Made by a program: the position numbers and the translations under genes. Positions 13,201 to 62,450 of a stretch of DNA of 64,000 nt are shown here, one piece after another (position 1 is the stretch's first letter; each line of letters opens with the position of its first letter). The notes below the pieces were generated by a model. That model saw only the letters and a list, made by a program, of their open reading frames with translations, did no database searches and was not told where the DNA came from. Source of the DNA: Elysia chlorotica (lineage: Eukaryota; Mollusca; Gastropoda; Plakobranchidae). The stretch spans positions 273,805-337,804 of the forward strand of contig RQTK01000545.1 in assembly GCA_003991915.1 (NCBI GenBank). The letters run 5' to 3'.

Positions 13201-14575
13201 ACAATGATTACTTAAGTTTTATTTATATATGTTTGTTTTATGCAATCAGTTAGATTCAATCACGCAGATGGGTTTCTTTATAGTTATAATTGTAATTTTA
13301 ATGGTTTTCTACACCACCATTTATTTAGGGGTATTTCTGTTTCTTTTTCCGCTATTCTCAATCTTTTATGTACTGATCCATTGGGTATACTCTAAATTTT
13401 CCTTTAATTCAATTATTAATATTAAATTATTATGATTTATAATCTGCTCTTGAACCAAAACAATAAATTAATACTTGGACTTGTTTTGCTTGCTACTGGA
13501 ATGTGAATGCTAATTAATACATGTATTGAACTATTTGAGTCTCATCTATCTTTTGTAATAGACGGATTTACATGACTAGAATTCAACTTCGCTTCTGTTT
13601 TGGGCTAAATCTACTTCCAATTTTTAATAAGTGCTTTTGGATAAAACTCAGTGTACAAACTGGACATTTCAGTTCAGAACTTTAAGGGAAAAAAAGTATG
13701 CATCTTGAGTTAAACATTGTCATCAACTATAATACACGTAAAAATAAAAACACTATGCGTGCTTCAACACCTCTGTTAAAACTCGATGAGCATGACTTTA
13801 ACTGCATGTTTCTTATCCAAAACATATCCTTTGACATGATAAAGATAAGGAAGGAGGATGCAATGGAAAATAGACCACCTATCCAATACATCCAGGATAT
13901 TATATGTCATGTTTTTGAAACTCTTCCAATTAAATAAGATAGTCACTATTAAATAGATTGTGGAACTACAAGAAAAGAAAATTAACAAGAGATGGGGGAA
14001 AGAATAATGAAAACGTTTTGTGTTATCAAACTTTAATCAATAAATCCACAAGTAAAAAAAAATGTTCGTAACATCCTTTTGGAATGATAAATCAAATAAA
14101 TAAAAAGCCTGTAATGGATTTTTGTTTGTTTTGGACGGAATCCATTCAGATAAAATAAATTTATACATAATAGATGTAGAGGGAAAAACCGCCTATGGAA
14201 TATATTGTTCATGACATGAAGCATACACAAGCTTTTCTTGATAATGATCAATATTCATTCAAATTAGTTTGTTTTCATATGTGTATATAAGTATTTATAA
14301 CTTTTATGAAGTAGTTCAAGTACAGTTCAGTTTCAAACTGAGCACACATGAAATTCCTTCCTTCAGATATTTGATTATTCTTAGCACTCAATGCTTTGAA
14401 AAAGCAAAAAGGTAAGGAACCTTCTAAAATGCAAGTTATTCAAAGACGGAATAATTATCTGCTGATGTAACTGTATACGCACCTCCTTGGAAAACAAGAA
14501 AACGTCAAACAAATATGAAATAATCTATTTTACGAAATTGAAAAATGGTTAAGTTTATAAAACTTTCTCAACACT
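10251..14575. other. convergent intergenic region (profilin 2 and TTC21B 3' ends)
   Basis: AT-rich with no recognised coding sequence. It must hold the 3' UTR of profilin 2 from the left and may hold part of that of TTC21B from the right. AATAAA-type signals occur (for example near 12934 and 13463) but none can be assigned. Around 12268-12350 a weak tRNA-like A-box and B-box pair is visible but degenerate. Confidence 0.45.
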
Positions 14576-14834
14576 TATTCTAAAGAGACATTACAAAGGA
14601 AGTGTAATGTCCGCTGATATTGTGTAAAATTTTAAATTTCGAACACAGATCTCAGTTCACAAAAAGACTGGATCATGAATCCATCAAGGCAGAGCTGAGA
14701 TCATGGAATGGAGAGGGAATTTTTGTCCCCACGTGCAGATGAGTAGAGAACTTTTGTCCTCACAGACACGATGAATTTTAATCCTCTATAAAATCATAAC
14801 AATCATGAATGATGGATTTGTACAATTTCATGGA

Positions 14835-45618
<30,784 letters not shown>

Positions 45619-45902
45619 GGTTCAATCTTTGTATCTTAAAAGTGCTATCAAACTCTTTAATCAAACAACCGAATAGAGTTTTGACGCTCAGAGTTAGTTT
45701 ACATTCGTTGCTACTTCAAAACGCCATGTTGAAAAAATGCGGACATGCGCAGACCATGATAAACGGTATGTTGTTGACTCATTGTTTGTTGTGGTCCAAA
45801 TTTTTACGCACCATAAAAATGTCCGTTAACTTCAATAAATGAAACAAATAATTAAAATCGTTTTATATTGGTTTGGTGTTTATCAAAAGAAAAAATTAAT
45901 AG

Positions 45903-46192
45903 NNNNNNNNNNNNNNNNNNNNNNNNNNNNNNNNNNNNNNNNNNNNNNNNNNNNNNNNNNNNNNNNNNNNNNNNNNNNNNNNNNNNNNNNNNNNNNNNNN
46001 NNNNNNNNNNNNNNNNNNNNNNNNNNNNNNNNNNNNNNNNNNNNNNNNNNNNNNNNNNNNNNNNNNNNNNNNNNNNNNNNNNNNNNNNNNNNNNNNNNNN
46101 NNNNNNNNNNNNNNNNNNNNNNNNNNNNNNNNNNNNNNNNNNNNNNNNNNNNNNNNNNNNNNNNNNNNNNNNNNNNNNNNNNNNNNNNNNNN
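45903..46192. other. assembly gap (290 N)
   Basis: Undetermined bases directly upstream of TTC21B, 285 bp from its start codon, so its promoter and 5' UTR are largely unseen. A C/A homopolymer run follows at 46216-46243. Confidence 1.
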
Positions 46193-49100
46193 GACGTGTC
46201 CCGCCTGAGAGTGGCCCCCCCCCCCCCCCCCCAAAAAAAAAAATAAAAAAATCCCCATCCTCATAATTCTATAACTACTAATTAAATTTTTATGGTCAGC
46301 ACCTAAATTACGCGCTATCAGTTTGGTCACTAGTCTGTTTTTATCCTGTCTTGTTCTGAAAAATCCAGTACTTGAGGTGAAACATTGTATGTTACTTCAT
46401 AAATGTTGTCATTTCTTTTTGTATGAGTTAAATAAACACATAGTTATGAAACTATGTTTATTTTGATTTTTTTTTTAAATGTTCTAATTCGTATACACAT
46501 GTATATTTTTCTTCAGACCGATTCCACAACAACAAAAATCCCAATAAACAATTAGAATTAGTAAAACAGACAAATAGTTATTGGTGAACTTTACTTTTAT
46601 TAACACAAATTTTAGTCCAAAAAAACATAAACCAAAACACATTAATAGGAATAGGTGTAACCCCAAATGTTATTTCAAATGAGAAAGTGAGAGTAAAGAA
46701 TTACAAAAAAATCAGACTCTGAGTCAATGAGAATTAAGGGTTCTTTGCCCCTGTAGGAATAGTTAAGTATTAACATATTCATATTTCAATTATGTAAAAT
46801 ACAGAACACCCTTGAACAATAATCAGCTTTTTAAATTCGAGTTTCTTTGCTTTACTGGCTCCACCTAAGAACCCGCGGCCTAATAATTTTCTATAGAACC
46901 CTACCCACAGCCTGATGTTTAGCTAAATTTCAGATATCCCTATATAAATGTACCATAACTATTTGGTGTGGACTGCTTGTCGGTATGCCATTATAAAAAA
47001 TGCATGCAGTACAAACTCTATATGGCTCACAAACTCACAAACATGTTCGGTGCAGTTATAATATAAGTGCAATCACAACATAAAGTTGACAATGTTATTA
47101 AGTATTCTCTGGTAATACTGGAACAGAAAGGGAAATAATTAAAAATTATATCCCACACTACATAGTTATAATTCTTGTACATGGTACTGGCATTTCTTTA
47201 CAATACAACGATGTATTTTTTATGAGCCAAAAGAATTAAAGGTAAAGAGTTGTAAAAAAATGTTCTCTTCTAACTCTGAACTTTAAGCACCCAAATGTAA
47301 TGCTTTGAAATAACTGCAGTAGACATAAAACGATATCGTTTTTAAGGCTAAATTTGACACTTGAACAAAGACAGTTAAATAAAAGGAAATGTCAGAAAAG
47401 TTGAGAGAAGATTCTATACCAAATACGGTGTAGATTTCTAGGGTAAAGACCTCTGGATCAGCAATATCTGATTATTTTAAACAATTGCTGACCCTATTCG
47501 CTACATAAATACAAATAAAAAAAGGATAAAGATAAGAAGAGACTGTTCAAATGGTTTAATATAATATTAAGCAAAAATTGTCCGTAAGTCAGATTCCTTA
47601 AAAGAAGATTCCACTGTGACAAAAATAATTCGTACTTAAGTTATAACAAAAATTATTCTTTTAACACAGTGCAATCTTCCTTTGATAATCAGGGTTGATT
47701 GTGGGATGTATAATTCACTGTGATCATTGTGATGTTTAATTTAAATAGACATGAAAAATCTTACAAGATGAGCAAGAAATACTTTAAAAAAAACATTTTA
47801 CAGCCAACAAAAACGTATCATTTACTAATTTGACTGAAAAGAAAATCTCACGAAAAAAAAAGGATGAGCTTAACTATATATTATTATGTAAACTTTTGGA
47901 TAATTCGTCATCAGGATTAGTATGATGATAAATGATAGATCAAACTAACTACAGCTCCCAGCCCATTTTAATGATCAAGAGACACAAAATCATAGATATT
48001 CAAATATTAAAGATAATAAACCAAACCAAAATATGTGTATACATTTCCAAGGAGTTATTCTAGATGCCCCCAGATTCTAATTTCAACAGCTACGTTCAAA
48101 ACACAACCATAATCACCATACAGTGCTGCCAACTGAGTCAATATTTCTTTGACTGAACTTTCTGAGTAGAACCTCATAGCATATAAAATCCCATGACAGA
48201 CCTCTACTCAAATCTGACCTGCCAATTTATTTTTTACTGAATATCCGTAAACTTACGGAAAATTGACATCACTATTAATGCATTGTGTAACTTTCATTTA
48301 TATATATATATATATAAAAAAGAATAATTACACCAAAAATGGAAACTAGAAGCATGAAAAGAAAACTCTGTTGTTGTCCTGAATACAAAATGGCACTCTG
48401 CTCTAAGAACCCTGTACATCATTTGAACGAAACATAAAATTAAAAAAAAAAAAAACTTTTTTGGTGGTTTTATTTTTTCAAATAAGAGTACACAGAATCT
48501 CTAGATTAAAGATGAAGGGAGGAGGGGAATTCTTACCCAAGTGATTTTACTAAATCCAAGAGTAAATATTTTAGCACAGAATACACATACACACTAAAAA
48601 AAAACGAGTTCTATTCAAATTATCATGAAACATGTTTCCATTGACAATGGCGGTTTGAACTTCAGTGTTACACCACATTTGGTTCATATTGAATGAACAA
48701 ACAAACAAAAAACGGCTTGAGGCTAACACTTGAATGAATAATCACAATACGGATCACAGAAGAAAAATTAGTGCATTTCTAATACATAAATACAAAAAAC
48801 ATAAAGCACCTTCAACCTGAAAAAGTTGACGTACCAATTCCAAATTGTTAAACGTAACAATCAAGTATCAAATGATGTATACTGCTGCTTAAGTTACAAC
48901 AAGCAATATCAGCTGTGATAAATAGGGTAAGATACATTAAGATCAGACTAGACGAATTTTATCGCTCACTCTACGGAAAAATCCAAAATCCATTCGACTC
49001 TATAGCGAGAAGTATGGTTAGGTTGTAAATTGAATAAGGAGCAGAAAAGAAACAATGCAATTTTTAAATCCCACATTTGAATCAAACCTCTATGATTGTT

Positions 49101-50828
49101 TCAAAAAATTGTTTAAAAAATTAGCCTTTTGAAGGATAATCTCCATAAACCAAGTAAAAACCCATGAGCAAAGACAGATTAAAGGAATTGAATAATAGAA
49201 GTACTTTAAAACTAAGATTTAGTGAACATTCAGAGAAAAAAAAAGATTAAAGCTCAATTCTTTTTCAATGCGATAAATCTGTGCACGTTTAGTTGGATTA
49301 TAATGTACAAGAGTAAAAATTCAATTTTATAACCTTAGTATAAATAATCATATCCCTAGAAGAATTTATTCTTTCTAATATCACTTTTTATCCTTTCTTT
49401 TTTTTTTTTTTTGTTGCTAGAGAATTAATTTTCCTTATTTTGACAGCCTTTGACGAGGGTTTCCAAATTAAAACATGAGGTCTGGTGAAGAGGTTATATA
49501 TTGACGAGGGTTTCCAAATTAAAACATAAAGATGATGTCTGGTAATGAGGTTATATGAAATTTTAAAATCTTTCATTTCCCCTGAATTAAACAGAAAGAT
49601 GTGAAAGTTATCTATCGCATGAGGCTTTAAATCATAGAAAAATGATAAAGTGTGTAAAAGTCTCTCTGGCGTTTGTCCCCTATGAGAAATAATATTTCCA
49701 AAGATTTTAAGATACATTGTTTACAATGAATAATGTAATAACAAAGTCACAACAAGTTTAAAGCTTTAATCCAACCCAATTCCTGATGTATAGTTTGGAA
49801 CCATGCCAAAATTAAACCCTTTCATACCATTAAATCACAATTTGTTTGGTTGAAAACAAAATTGCCCTGGAAAAACAACAAAATCAAACACTTTGAAATA
49901 TGGATACTGTGATTAAATAATGTCAAATTATGGCAAAATCAAAACAGAAACCGAGTTCACTTGATTCGGATTAGAGTGAACTCTGAAAATTCATTAATAA
50001 AAAAAACAACCATAAAGCTTCTATAGTTTCTATTGAGTACAGAACAACGTTCCAACCCCCACAGATAATCTGGCAGGATAAACTGCGAGGAAGAAAAAAG
50101 GGATATATATATTCACAACAAGTGACACTTAGATTTAAAACACCTACATATTGTCACTGCACTCGCAGGATGATAAATCTCAGAGATGTACCAGTTTGGA
50201 CATGAAATATATTAAATAAGATCTAAAACATCTATCGGTACATAATTTGTCATTGCGTTCACAGAATGACATTTCTAAAAAAAGTAAGCTACTTTGACAT
50301 TGGAACATTGATTTGTTTATTGAAAAAGAATCTATCTTATGGTGAAGTTATAATTTAAATTTGTTGATTTGTTTTTAATATTGACAGTTACTGTGATTTT
50401 GAGCCGCTACTTGAACTTTAGAGTGAAAAAAATGATTTTTCGTCCAAAACTTCATAACTTTTGAAGCAATAAATATAGGATAAAATTTAAGCTTTTTATC
50501 TATATGGCTGCACTCAACTTTTACATGTACGCTGTGTGACTCCGTTAAGTTAGGTAAAGAAAACAATAGAAAAATTTGAAGTAAAAAACACCAGAAAAGA
50601 TTATTCTTTTTTCCTAAATTCATCTCAAAACTAAAATATACGACATGCCATTTTTGCCCTCAAAGTGACTATATACCAATCCGATACAAAAAAAGAACAA
50701 TATTTTAAAAACTTTGAATTTGAGAACAATATTTTAAAAACTTTGAATTTGAAACTCTTCCGAAATGAAGAAACTAGAATCAAAGATCCGCTGATGTCTT
50801 CTCGATGACGACACACTGCGACGGGTCT
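46193..50828. other. non-coding region downstream of the Lifeguard gene, possible long 3' UTR
   Basis: No coding sequence is recognised over 4.6 kb. Several complements of AATAAA occur, one at 46596-46601, so a long Lifeguard 3' UTR is possible but unproven. Short direct duplications are present at 49450-49552 (gacgagggtttccaaattaa twice) and 50696-50752 (28-bp unit twice). Confidence 0.45.
50500..50552 (-). repeat. end fragment of the 2158-2475 MITE
   Basis: The stretch from ggctgcactcaa through tgactccgttaagtta matches the reverse complement of 2158-2207. No partner end was found nearby. Confidence 0.6.
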
Positions 50829-56183
<5,355 letters not shown>

Positions 56184-56577
56184 GTTGATAGATATGCACA
56201 GCTAGTCTGCCTGTGAAAAGAACTGAAAAAAAATAAAAAAGTGTTATATATGTGAGGCAACCAGGATACATGTATCGGGTACAAGTCGTTGATGTAAGTT
56301 TGAGATCTAGAGAGCCCTCTAAGTCTAAACAGAGAAAAATTACTCTATTTTCTAACCCCTAATCTATTTAAGGTGCTCTATCAGATTATCTGAGATTTCA
56401 ACCTTAGGATGAGTTTTGGTTTTATGATGATCTTGGCAAGTAGTGGTCTAGATTACCACTAGCCCGTGCCATACAATGATACCTGTACCATAATCTCAAG
56501 AAATGTGTTAGGAGAAGCATTACAACTGTCCTACATCTAGATCTTTTTTTTTTTCAAAAAAAGTCTTAGAACTAGAT

Positions 56578-56700
56578 CTATACAGCGACGGGACTCCAGA
56601 ACAGGACCTGGACGATCACATTATAAAATACTGACACTGGCGAAACCAGTAGCAGGGCTGATGTTCTAGGCCTCACCCAGGGCTACTGTGCCCCCATCAT
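56578..56700 (-). repeat. SINE 5' half
   Basis: Antisense body and head: ggacgatcacattataaaat, actgacactggcgaaaccag, then agggctgatgttctaggcct. Confidence 0.6.
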
Positions 56701-56917
56701 CACAAGACTTGTTGAGCATAATCTAAATAATTTATTAGATCAAGATTTACTTTGATATACCTTCAGATCTAGAGTTATAACTAGACCTATAGATCTATAT
56801 AGATAATATAGACCTAGAATCTAGATCTAAATTTTTCTAGATCACAACACAAATCACACTTATAATATAATTGTGTGTCAGAGGACATAGTTATGATAGT
56901 AGATCAATTATTCTTAC

Positions 56918-57000
56918 CAGCTGGTTTGATTTCTAGCTCCGGCTTGCAAATATCTCTTGAGTACACAACGTAGATTTAGATCTATTTTTTTGTTTGTTAT
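56918..57000 (-). other. possible non-coding first exon of the Lifeguard gene
   Basis: A consensus donor AGCTG|gtaaga at 56912-56917 ends a less AT-rich stretch (gcaagccggagctagaaatc), and a good acceptor with a T-rich tract precedes the start-codon exon. The 5' limit is not visible. Confidence 0.35.
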
Positions 57001-57916
57001 TCAGATTAAAGATATTAGATCAGAAATTCGGGAAAAGTGACTGTGAATTTTGTCACGTAGATCTAAGGGTTATGCAAAATGCTCATGTGGACATTATTCA
57101 TTCGGGAAGTTCCAATGTTTATTATGAGCCTACAGATTGCCAGGACCTTTGACATAAATTTTAAAATCAACGCAATACATTAAAAACAAAAATAAAAATA
57201 ATAAGATACATCTTCTTCAATAAAATTTCTTTAAAAAAATCAAAACCAAACAAAATTAATCTAATTGATTCTCATAATCTTAGCATCAATATAACGTTTT
57301 CAAAGATTCGTAACAAGTTACATTTATTTTTTCTTTGAAGTCTGCAAAATTTGGCTCTGCCAACGTGGTAAGATCATGTGAGGTTTCTTGGAAGGTAATT
57401 AAAACAATGGATGCTAAGACTTCGCCAAGACGTGCTACATTTTTATCATAGCAACTTGGAATCTGTAACTCAAAGGCAAAATTGGATGAATATAGTTTAT
57501 TTGGGTGTCTTGATTTAGATACTCGGTTTTATCTTTGCAAGGTAGTCACGATTTAAACTCGTACGTCCCTAGTTTTATATCAACGCTAAATTTCTAATTT
57601 GAATAAGCATTCGAAGAAAAAAAACATGCTCAAGAAAATGAATCTCATATCAGGACCAATATAATAATATTAATCATGCAATTTTCCTGTCGGAAATGTA
57701 CAAGTAGGCCGAACCGGTAGGCTACACCACAACATATGTTCTCATGAACCATTTCCTGTACTTTTCCATGATGAACATTACAATCACCCAAAGAAAAGAC
57801 CACCACCACCACAACCACCACTCTTCATAGTTCGATTTCCGTTCTTCTTGAGATTGCATTTATTGAGTCCGAAATGATGTGATGTGCTTCACTGTTCGGA
57901 TAAGAATGAAATACTC

Positions 57917-57917
<1 letters not shown>

Positions 57918-57986
<69 letters not shown>

Positions 57987-58002
57987 ANATCATCATCATC
58001 AN

Positions 58003-58083
<81 letters not shown>

Positions 58084-58092
58084 TATTATCAT
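57918..58092. repeat. (ATC)n microsatellite with two undetermined bases
   Basis: About 55 ATC/TCA units with N at 57988 and 58002, followed by a CCA-rich stretch to 58120. Reading frames give poly-Ser, poly-Ile or poly-Met and are not genes. Confidence 0.97.
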
Positions 58093-58264
58093 CACCACCA
58101 CCATCACCACCACCACCACATCACTCGCCCTAAAAGCATAGGTATTACCGGTAATACTTAGGCTAATCCAAGTTGAACTTTAAATGTCATGTCTTGTAGG
58201 GATTTTCCTCGATGTCTTGATGCCTTTTTATTTACTTTTTTGTGTGGAGATTGTGAGGGGGTGG

Positions 58265-58424
<160 letters not shown>

Positions 58425-58599
58425 TGAATCTTGAAACCGCAGCAGGATAGAGAAACCGACTTTACATTATTTTAGGCAGTGGGCACAATTTTGCTGTTAC
58501 TGTGCTGACGTGCCGTTAAAAACCAACTGAAAACTCAGCCGTGGACACTGTGATTAATAGTCAGTTTCTCAACCCTGTTGCGGTATGAACCGCTGAGCA

Positions 58600-59320
58600 C
58601 CGAAGCTGTGTGCACTGTGTCTGGGGCTACACAGTGCACGCGGCTTCGGCGCTTCATTTTCGCTTGCAGCAAAGTTACTCGCCGCGTCGGTTCCGTAGCA
58701 AACACAGTGGGCGCAGCTGCGGCGATGAACCCCAGAGGCTTCATCTGAAAGATCGGTTCATTCGGCCACGTGTCAGCCAATGAGAATGGCTGAAGAGGTT
58801 CTTCAACTGTTGATACTTTCATGGCTCCATAGAAGAAGACGATCCCGCCGTAGATATTGGGTGCATAGTATCAACCAGAGTAGAAACACCTATGGTGAAT
58901 ACCATTACTTGATGCCAGAAATCCTTCCAGATGAAGAAAAATGCCTGAAATATATCCGGATGAGGCCCTCCACATTTCTGCTCTTGTTGGACAAAATTGG
59001 ACCCCACATAGAGAAGCGAGCTACCAATTTCCGGAAACCCCCGTTTGATCATCACTTTGAGGTAAGGTCCCTTGAAAACTTTATTAATGTCTAGTAATTG
59101 TGCACACAAACATACCACAAAAGTTCAACCGCGCTGCGAAATTTTATTTCAGCAGCAAGTTCACGCGTGCAGCTTTTTCTGCTGCGTTCATCGCTGCGTT
59201 GGCGCCGCGCCCACCGTAGAGCCGTGCATTCAAGCCTTTGTAAATAAAATTTGGCGAGGCAAAAAGATGTCGCTACCGAAAATGAAGCGCCGAAGTTGCG
59301 TGCACTGTGTCTGGGGCTTA
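58600..59320 (+). mobile_element. PIF/Harbinger DNA transposon remnant
   Basis: Inverted repeats at 58629-58662 and 59277-59310 (acacagtgcacg...cggcgcttcattttcg against its complement) flank a single transposase-like exon. GC-rich GCNGC-type subterminal sequence is present on both sides (58695-58732 and 59190-59225). Most of the transposase is missing, so the element is an internally deleted, non-autonomous copy. Confidence 0.7.
58780..59061 (+). CDS. N-terminal exon of PIF/Harbinger transposase (ALP1/HARBI1-like), truncated
   Basis: Codes about 94 residues with RRRRSRRRYWVHSINQSR, GEYHYLMPEILPDEEKCLKY, RMRPSTFLLLLDKIGPHI and EKRATNFRKP, the usual start of ALP1/HARBI1-type nucleases, before the DDE core. 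It ends at a good donor (TTTGAG|gtaagg); without splicing the frame ends in 10 more residues. No exon with the catalytic core is found downstream. Confidence 0.75.
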
Positions 59321-59434
59321 AGACACAAACAGCTGAACGGCCGCAGCAGTTTCAGCTTGCATGTTATTCGAAGGGAAACCATTCTCGCTCCAGTGCATGG
59401 AATTTTTGGTTCGTCAGCAACATGAACGTTTCGT

Positions 59435-59590
59435 AGACTGGTCTCGAGACAGACGCCTGACAATTTTATGAACTGTAATAGAGCAGGGGTCCCAGAACGC
59501 CAGGCAGTCAAATTATTATACTAAAAACAACAATTGTGTATCAGGGCTGGGTGAGCGGAATTCGAACCCGAAGCCTCTAGTGTGTGTGTG
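59435..59590 (-). repeat. diverged SINE, left half of an inverted pair
   Basis: Antisense: gagacagacgcctgacaatt in the body and, at the right, the complement of a B-box (ggttcgaattcc on the - strand). Confidence 0.6.
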
Positions 59591-59605
59591 TGGGGGGGGG
59601 GGGGG

Positions 59606-59870
59606 GGCGGTAGCCATGGGGTAGAACCGGCTTCCGACGCAAAAGGTCCGTGGTTCGAGTCCTGGCGAGTTCTGGCGATGTCGTCCTCTATTGGTTGGGT
59701 CGGTGTCAGTTTAATGTGACCGACTGAGACAGGAGTCATGGTATTCCTATCCAGTCTCGTGTGTGGCAGCACTTAAAATTGTTAGACGCCAGTCTTGGGG
59801 CTCGTCCACAGTATAGCCTATATAATACTGACGCTGGACGTTAATAAACCAACTGAACTCAACCAGCGGC
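59606..59870 (+). repeat. best-preserved full-length tRNA-derived SINE
   Basis: The head shows A-box-like tagccatggggtagaac and a canonical B-box ggttcgagtcc about 38 bases later. Next come attggttgggtcggtgtcag, taatgtgaccgactgagaca, gtctcgtgtgtggcagcac, cgtccacagtatagcctata and the tail ctggacgttaataaaccaac. It defines the family, about 260 bp, apparently driven by a Pol III internal promoter. A G-run (59591-59607) precedes it. Confidence 0.88.
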
Positions 59871-61276
59871 GACAGTATACTACCCCCCCTCCCCCTCTCC
59901 CCTTAATCCCATCCGTTTGTTTTCCAAAACATCGTTTGTACATTTTAATGATACAAACGTATTTAGATTATGATGACGTAGTACAATTCATATAAATATC
60001 ATTATAATCATTATGTATAACAATAAAACTCTCAGTAACACAACAAAAAACGACATAATTATTATCTCCCATTAGGATAAAATCAGTTGTTTATTTAAAT
60101 ATTTGAGACGAGATGGGTACAGGGCTATTGCACACATTGTGGATTCCTGGTGTCGAGGAATCAACACCTCAGTTGTAAAAATTAAAAGCATCGTTTTTAA
60201 TACAATACATGTATAAACCATTAGTATTTTCATAAACATCAACTGAGATGATGAAGCATTTTATGAAAGCCAACAATTTAACATAAAATAATGTTTACAT
60301 GCACATGTAATTTCATTTCATTGTTATGAAAACATCAAACTATTAACGAAATGGAATGTTGAAAAGAGAAAATGTGCATATACACAATTATAACATTAGA
60401 TCACACAAAGCTAACATTTAACTTGATATAGGGTAGAGGCAAAACTGGTTTGATTATATTAAATTAAGGGTCGTATGAACAACTTTGCAGTAAGCTTACA
60501 ACTAGTCTTAAGATATGCGGAGAGGAAACCTTAAGACGAGATGTAAGCTACCGCGACGTTGTACTTGTACTTACAACTGTAAGACTTTTACACGTTATTC
60601 AAAAAGAGGAGCCTGTCTGCTTACTATTGAATGTACTATTGAGTACTATGTGTAATAAATTTTGCATCAATATATAGATCTTCCTTTCATATGAAGACAA
60701 ACTCCTTCTAATGCGTTTCAATGCTTTATTTGTACGATAAGAATCTAACAGTAACACCTTTTCCTTTCTCCTCGAGCATCGTGTTATCAAATCTCCCAAC
60801 CATTCTCTCTTCATCAGTTCATCTTCCTAGCAGTCTAAAATCCAACAAATACTTCTGTAATTAGGAAAGGATAACTCAAGTAAATTTCAAGGTAGGAAGG
60901 GAAACACTTGTTACTTCCCATAGTCTACAAACAAACTTAATTACATGTATCAGGTATTCAATCTTTTACACTATGCTTGTGTCTTTACATTTGACTAGGT
61001 CTCTTCCTCTACCTACTGTCCTCTAAACCTCCCCGATTGTCGGTCTAACGGCATTTCCCGTGTGTAACTGTCGGCCTCGCCCTGACTAAATGCTGCCTGC
61101 TTGTCTTTCTGTCGGTCTGGATATAATATACATACATATTATGTATGTAAGTTTGTCTGTCTTTCTACCTGTCCGTCTGTCTACCATTCTGTCTACATGT
61201 CTGTATGCCTGAGAGGGCATGTGGACTAGTTATATACGCTTAGCTGTATGCCTACTTGCATGTATAATGTCTATGT

Positions 61277-61285
61277 TTTTCTGCC

Positions 61286-61320
<35 letters not shown>

Positions 61321-61372
61321 ATGTCTGTCGATTTGCCTCTGTGTCTATTTGCGTGTCTGCCTATTTGTCTAC

Positions 61373-61437
<65 letters not shown>
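61277..61437. repeat. (CTGT)n and (CT)n microsatellites
   Basis: A CTGT run followed about 45 bp later by an uninterrupted run of about 31 CT units. Confidence 0.95.
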
Positions 61438-61441
<4 letters not shown>

Positions 61442-61570
61442 ACACTCATTCACTCCCCTTGCCCCTCATACCTTTTCCACTCTGTGAAACATTCAATACG
61501 ATAATTACTCTGCGAAGTCCTAAATACACGAGCCTGTCTCAAATAGATCAAAAGTTGGTTTCTCTCTTTT

Positions 61571-61614
<44 letters not shown>

Positions 61615-61837
61615 AATCATGCGTTATCACGAAGAACAAAGATAAAACGACACAATAATTTCCTGACACGCATTGGAATGTTTAAAGTTAATAATTCTAA
61701 ACCACAGATTATGTTTACGCATGTACAATACACCGCTAATGACAATTACTGGTCTAAAAAAAAATTTTTATTTATAGGCATAATGACAAATTCAAAATTA
61801 TAATTGAGATTAAGAGAAGAAAAAAAAACTGATTTGC

Positions 61838-61916
<79 letters not shown>

Positions 61917-61918
61917 CC
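61838..61918. repeat. (AAC)n microsatellite
   Basis: About 26 units. The poly-Cys frame on the - strand is an artefact. Confidence 0.95.
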
Positions 61919-62450
61919 AACAACACACAGGAGGGATGTTTATGAACCCACACTTTGTACATCGCACTTAATCACCAGTCTTTTTGAAAGTAAACACTCA
62001 CATAAAAATGTGTAATAAAAATTAAATGAGCAGTAAAAACAAAGGGTAAACTGAATCGAGAAAGAGAAACAGTTAAAAAATGGATGATTGTGTGAACAAA
62101 CATAGAGGAAAAAAGAGATTAAAAAAATAAAGTTAGCATGTGGAGGAAAAAAAATAAATAAAAGACACAGTATTTAAAATGACACACACAAAATAAACAG
62201 TATCGGCCATGAAATAACATTAGAAGAAACCACGAATATTGCGTTTGCATAGTCAAAATGGAAGACTCTAGCTTGGCTATGGGTAGTCAACAAAATACTT
62301 CTTCGGCAGTGGAACCAATATTTTAGGGAATACGCAATTGGAACCAGTTGGTGAAGATATATCATAAAACGAATTACGCACATCTATAGATTATAGATCT
62401 ATAATACAAAAATGATCAAAATTGGTCCGTTTTTATTTTTTGGCTGTGAT

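Larger units (their letters stand above)
59871..62450. other. non-coding region with microsatellites
   Basis: No gene recognised. A 71-residue open frame on the - strand at 60599-60814 has no recognisable similarity and is probably chance. Simple repeats lie at 61277-61330, 61374-61437, 61568-61612 and 61838-61918. Confidence 0.5.

Noticed and set aside
60599-60814. 71-residue open frame on the - strand
   Set aside because: No recognised domain, no splice context, AT-driven; probably chance.
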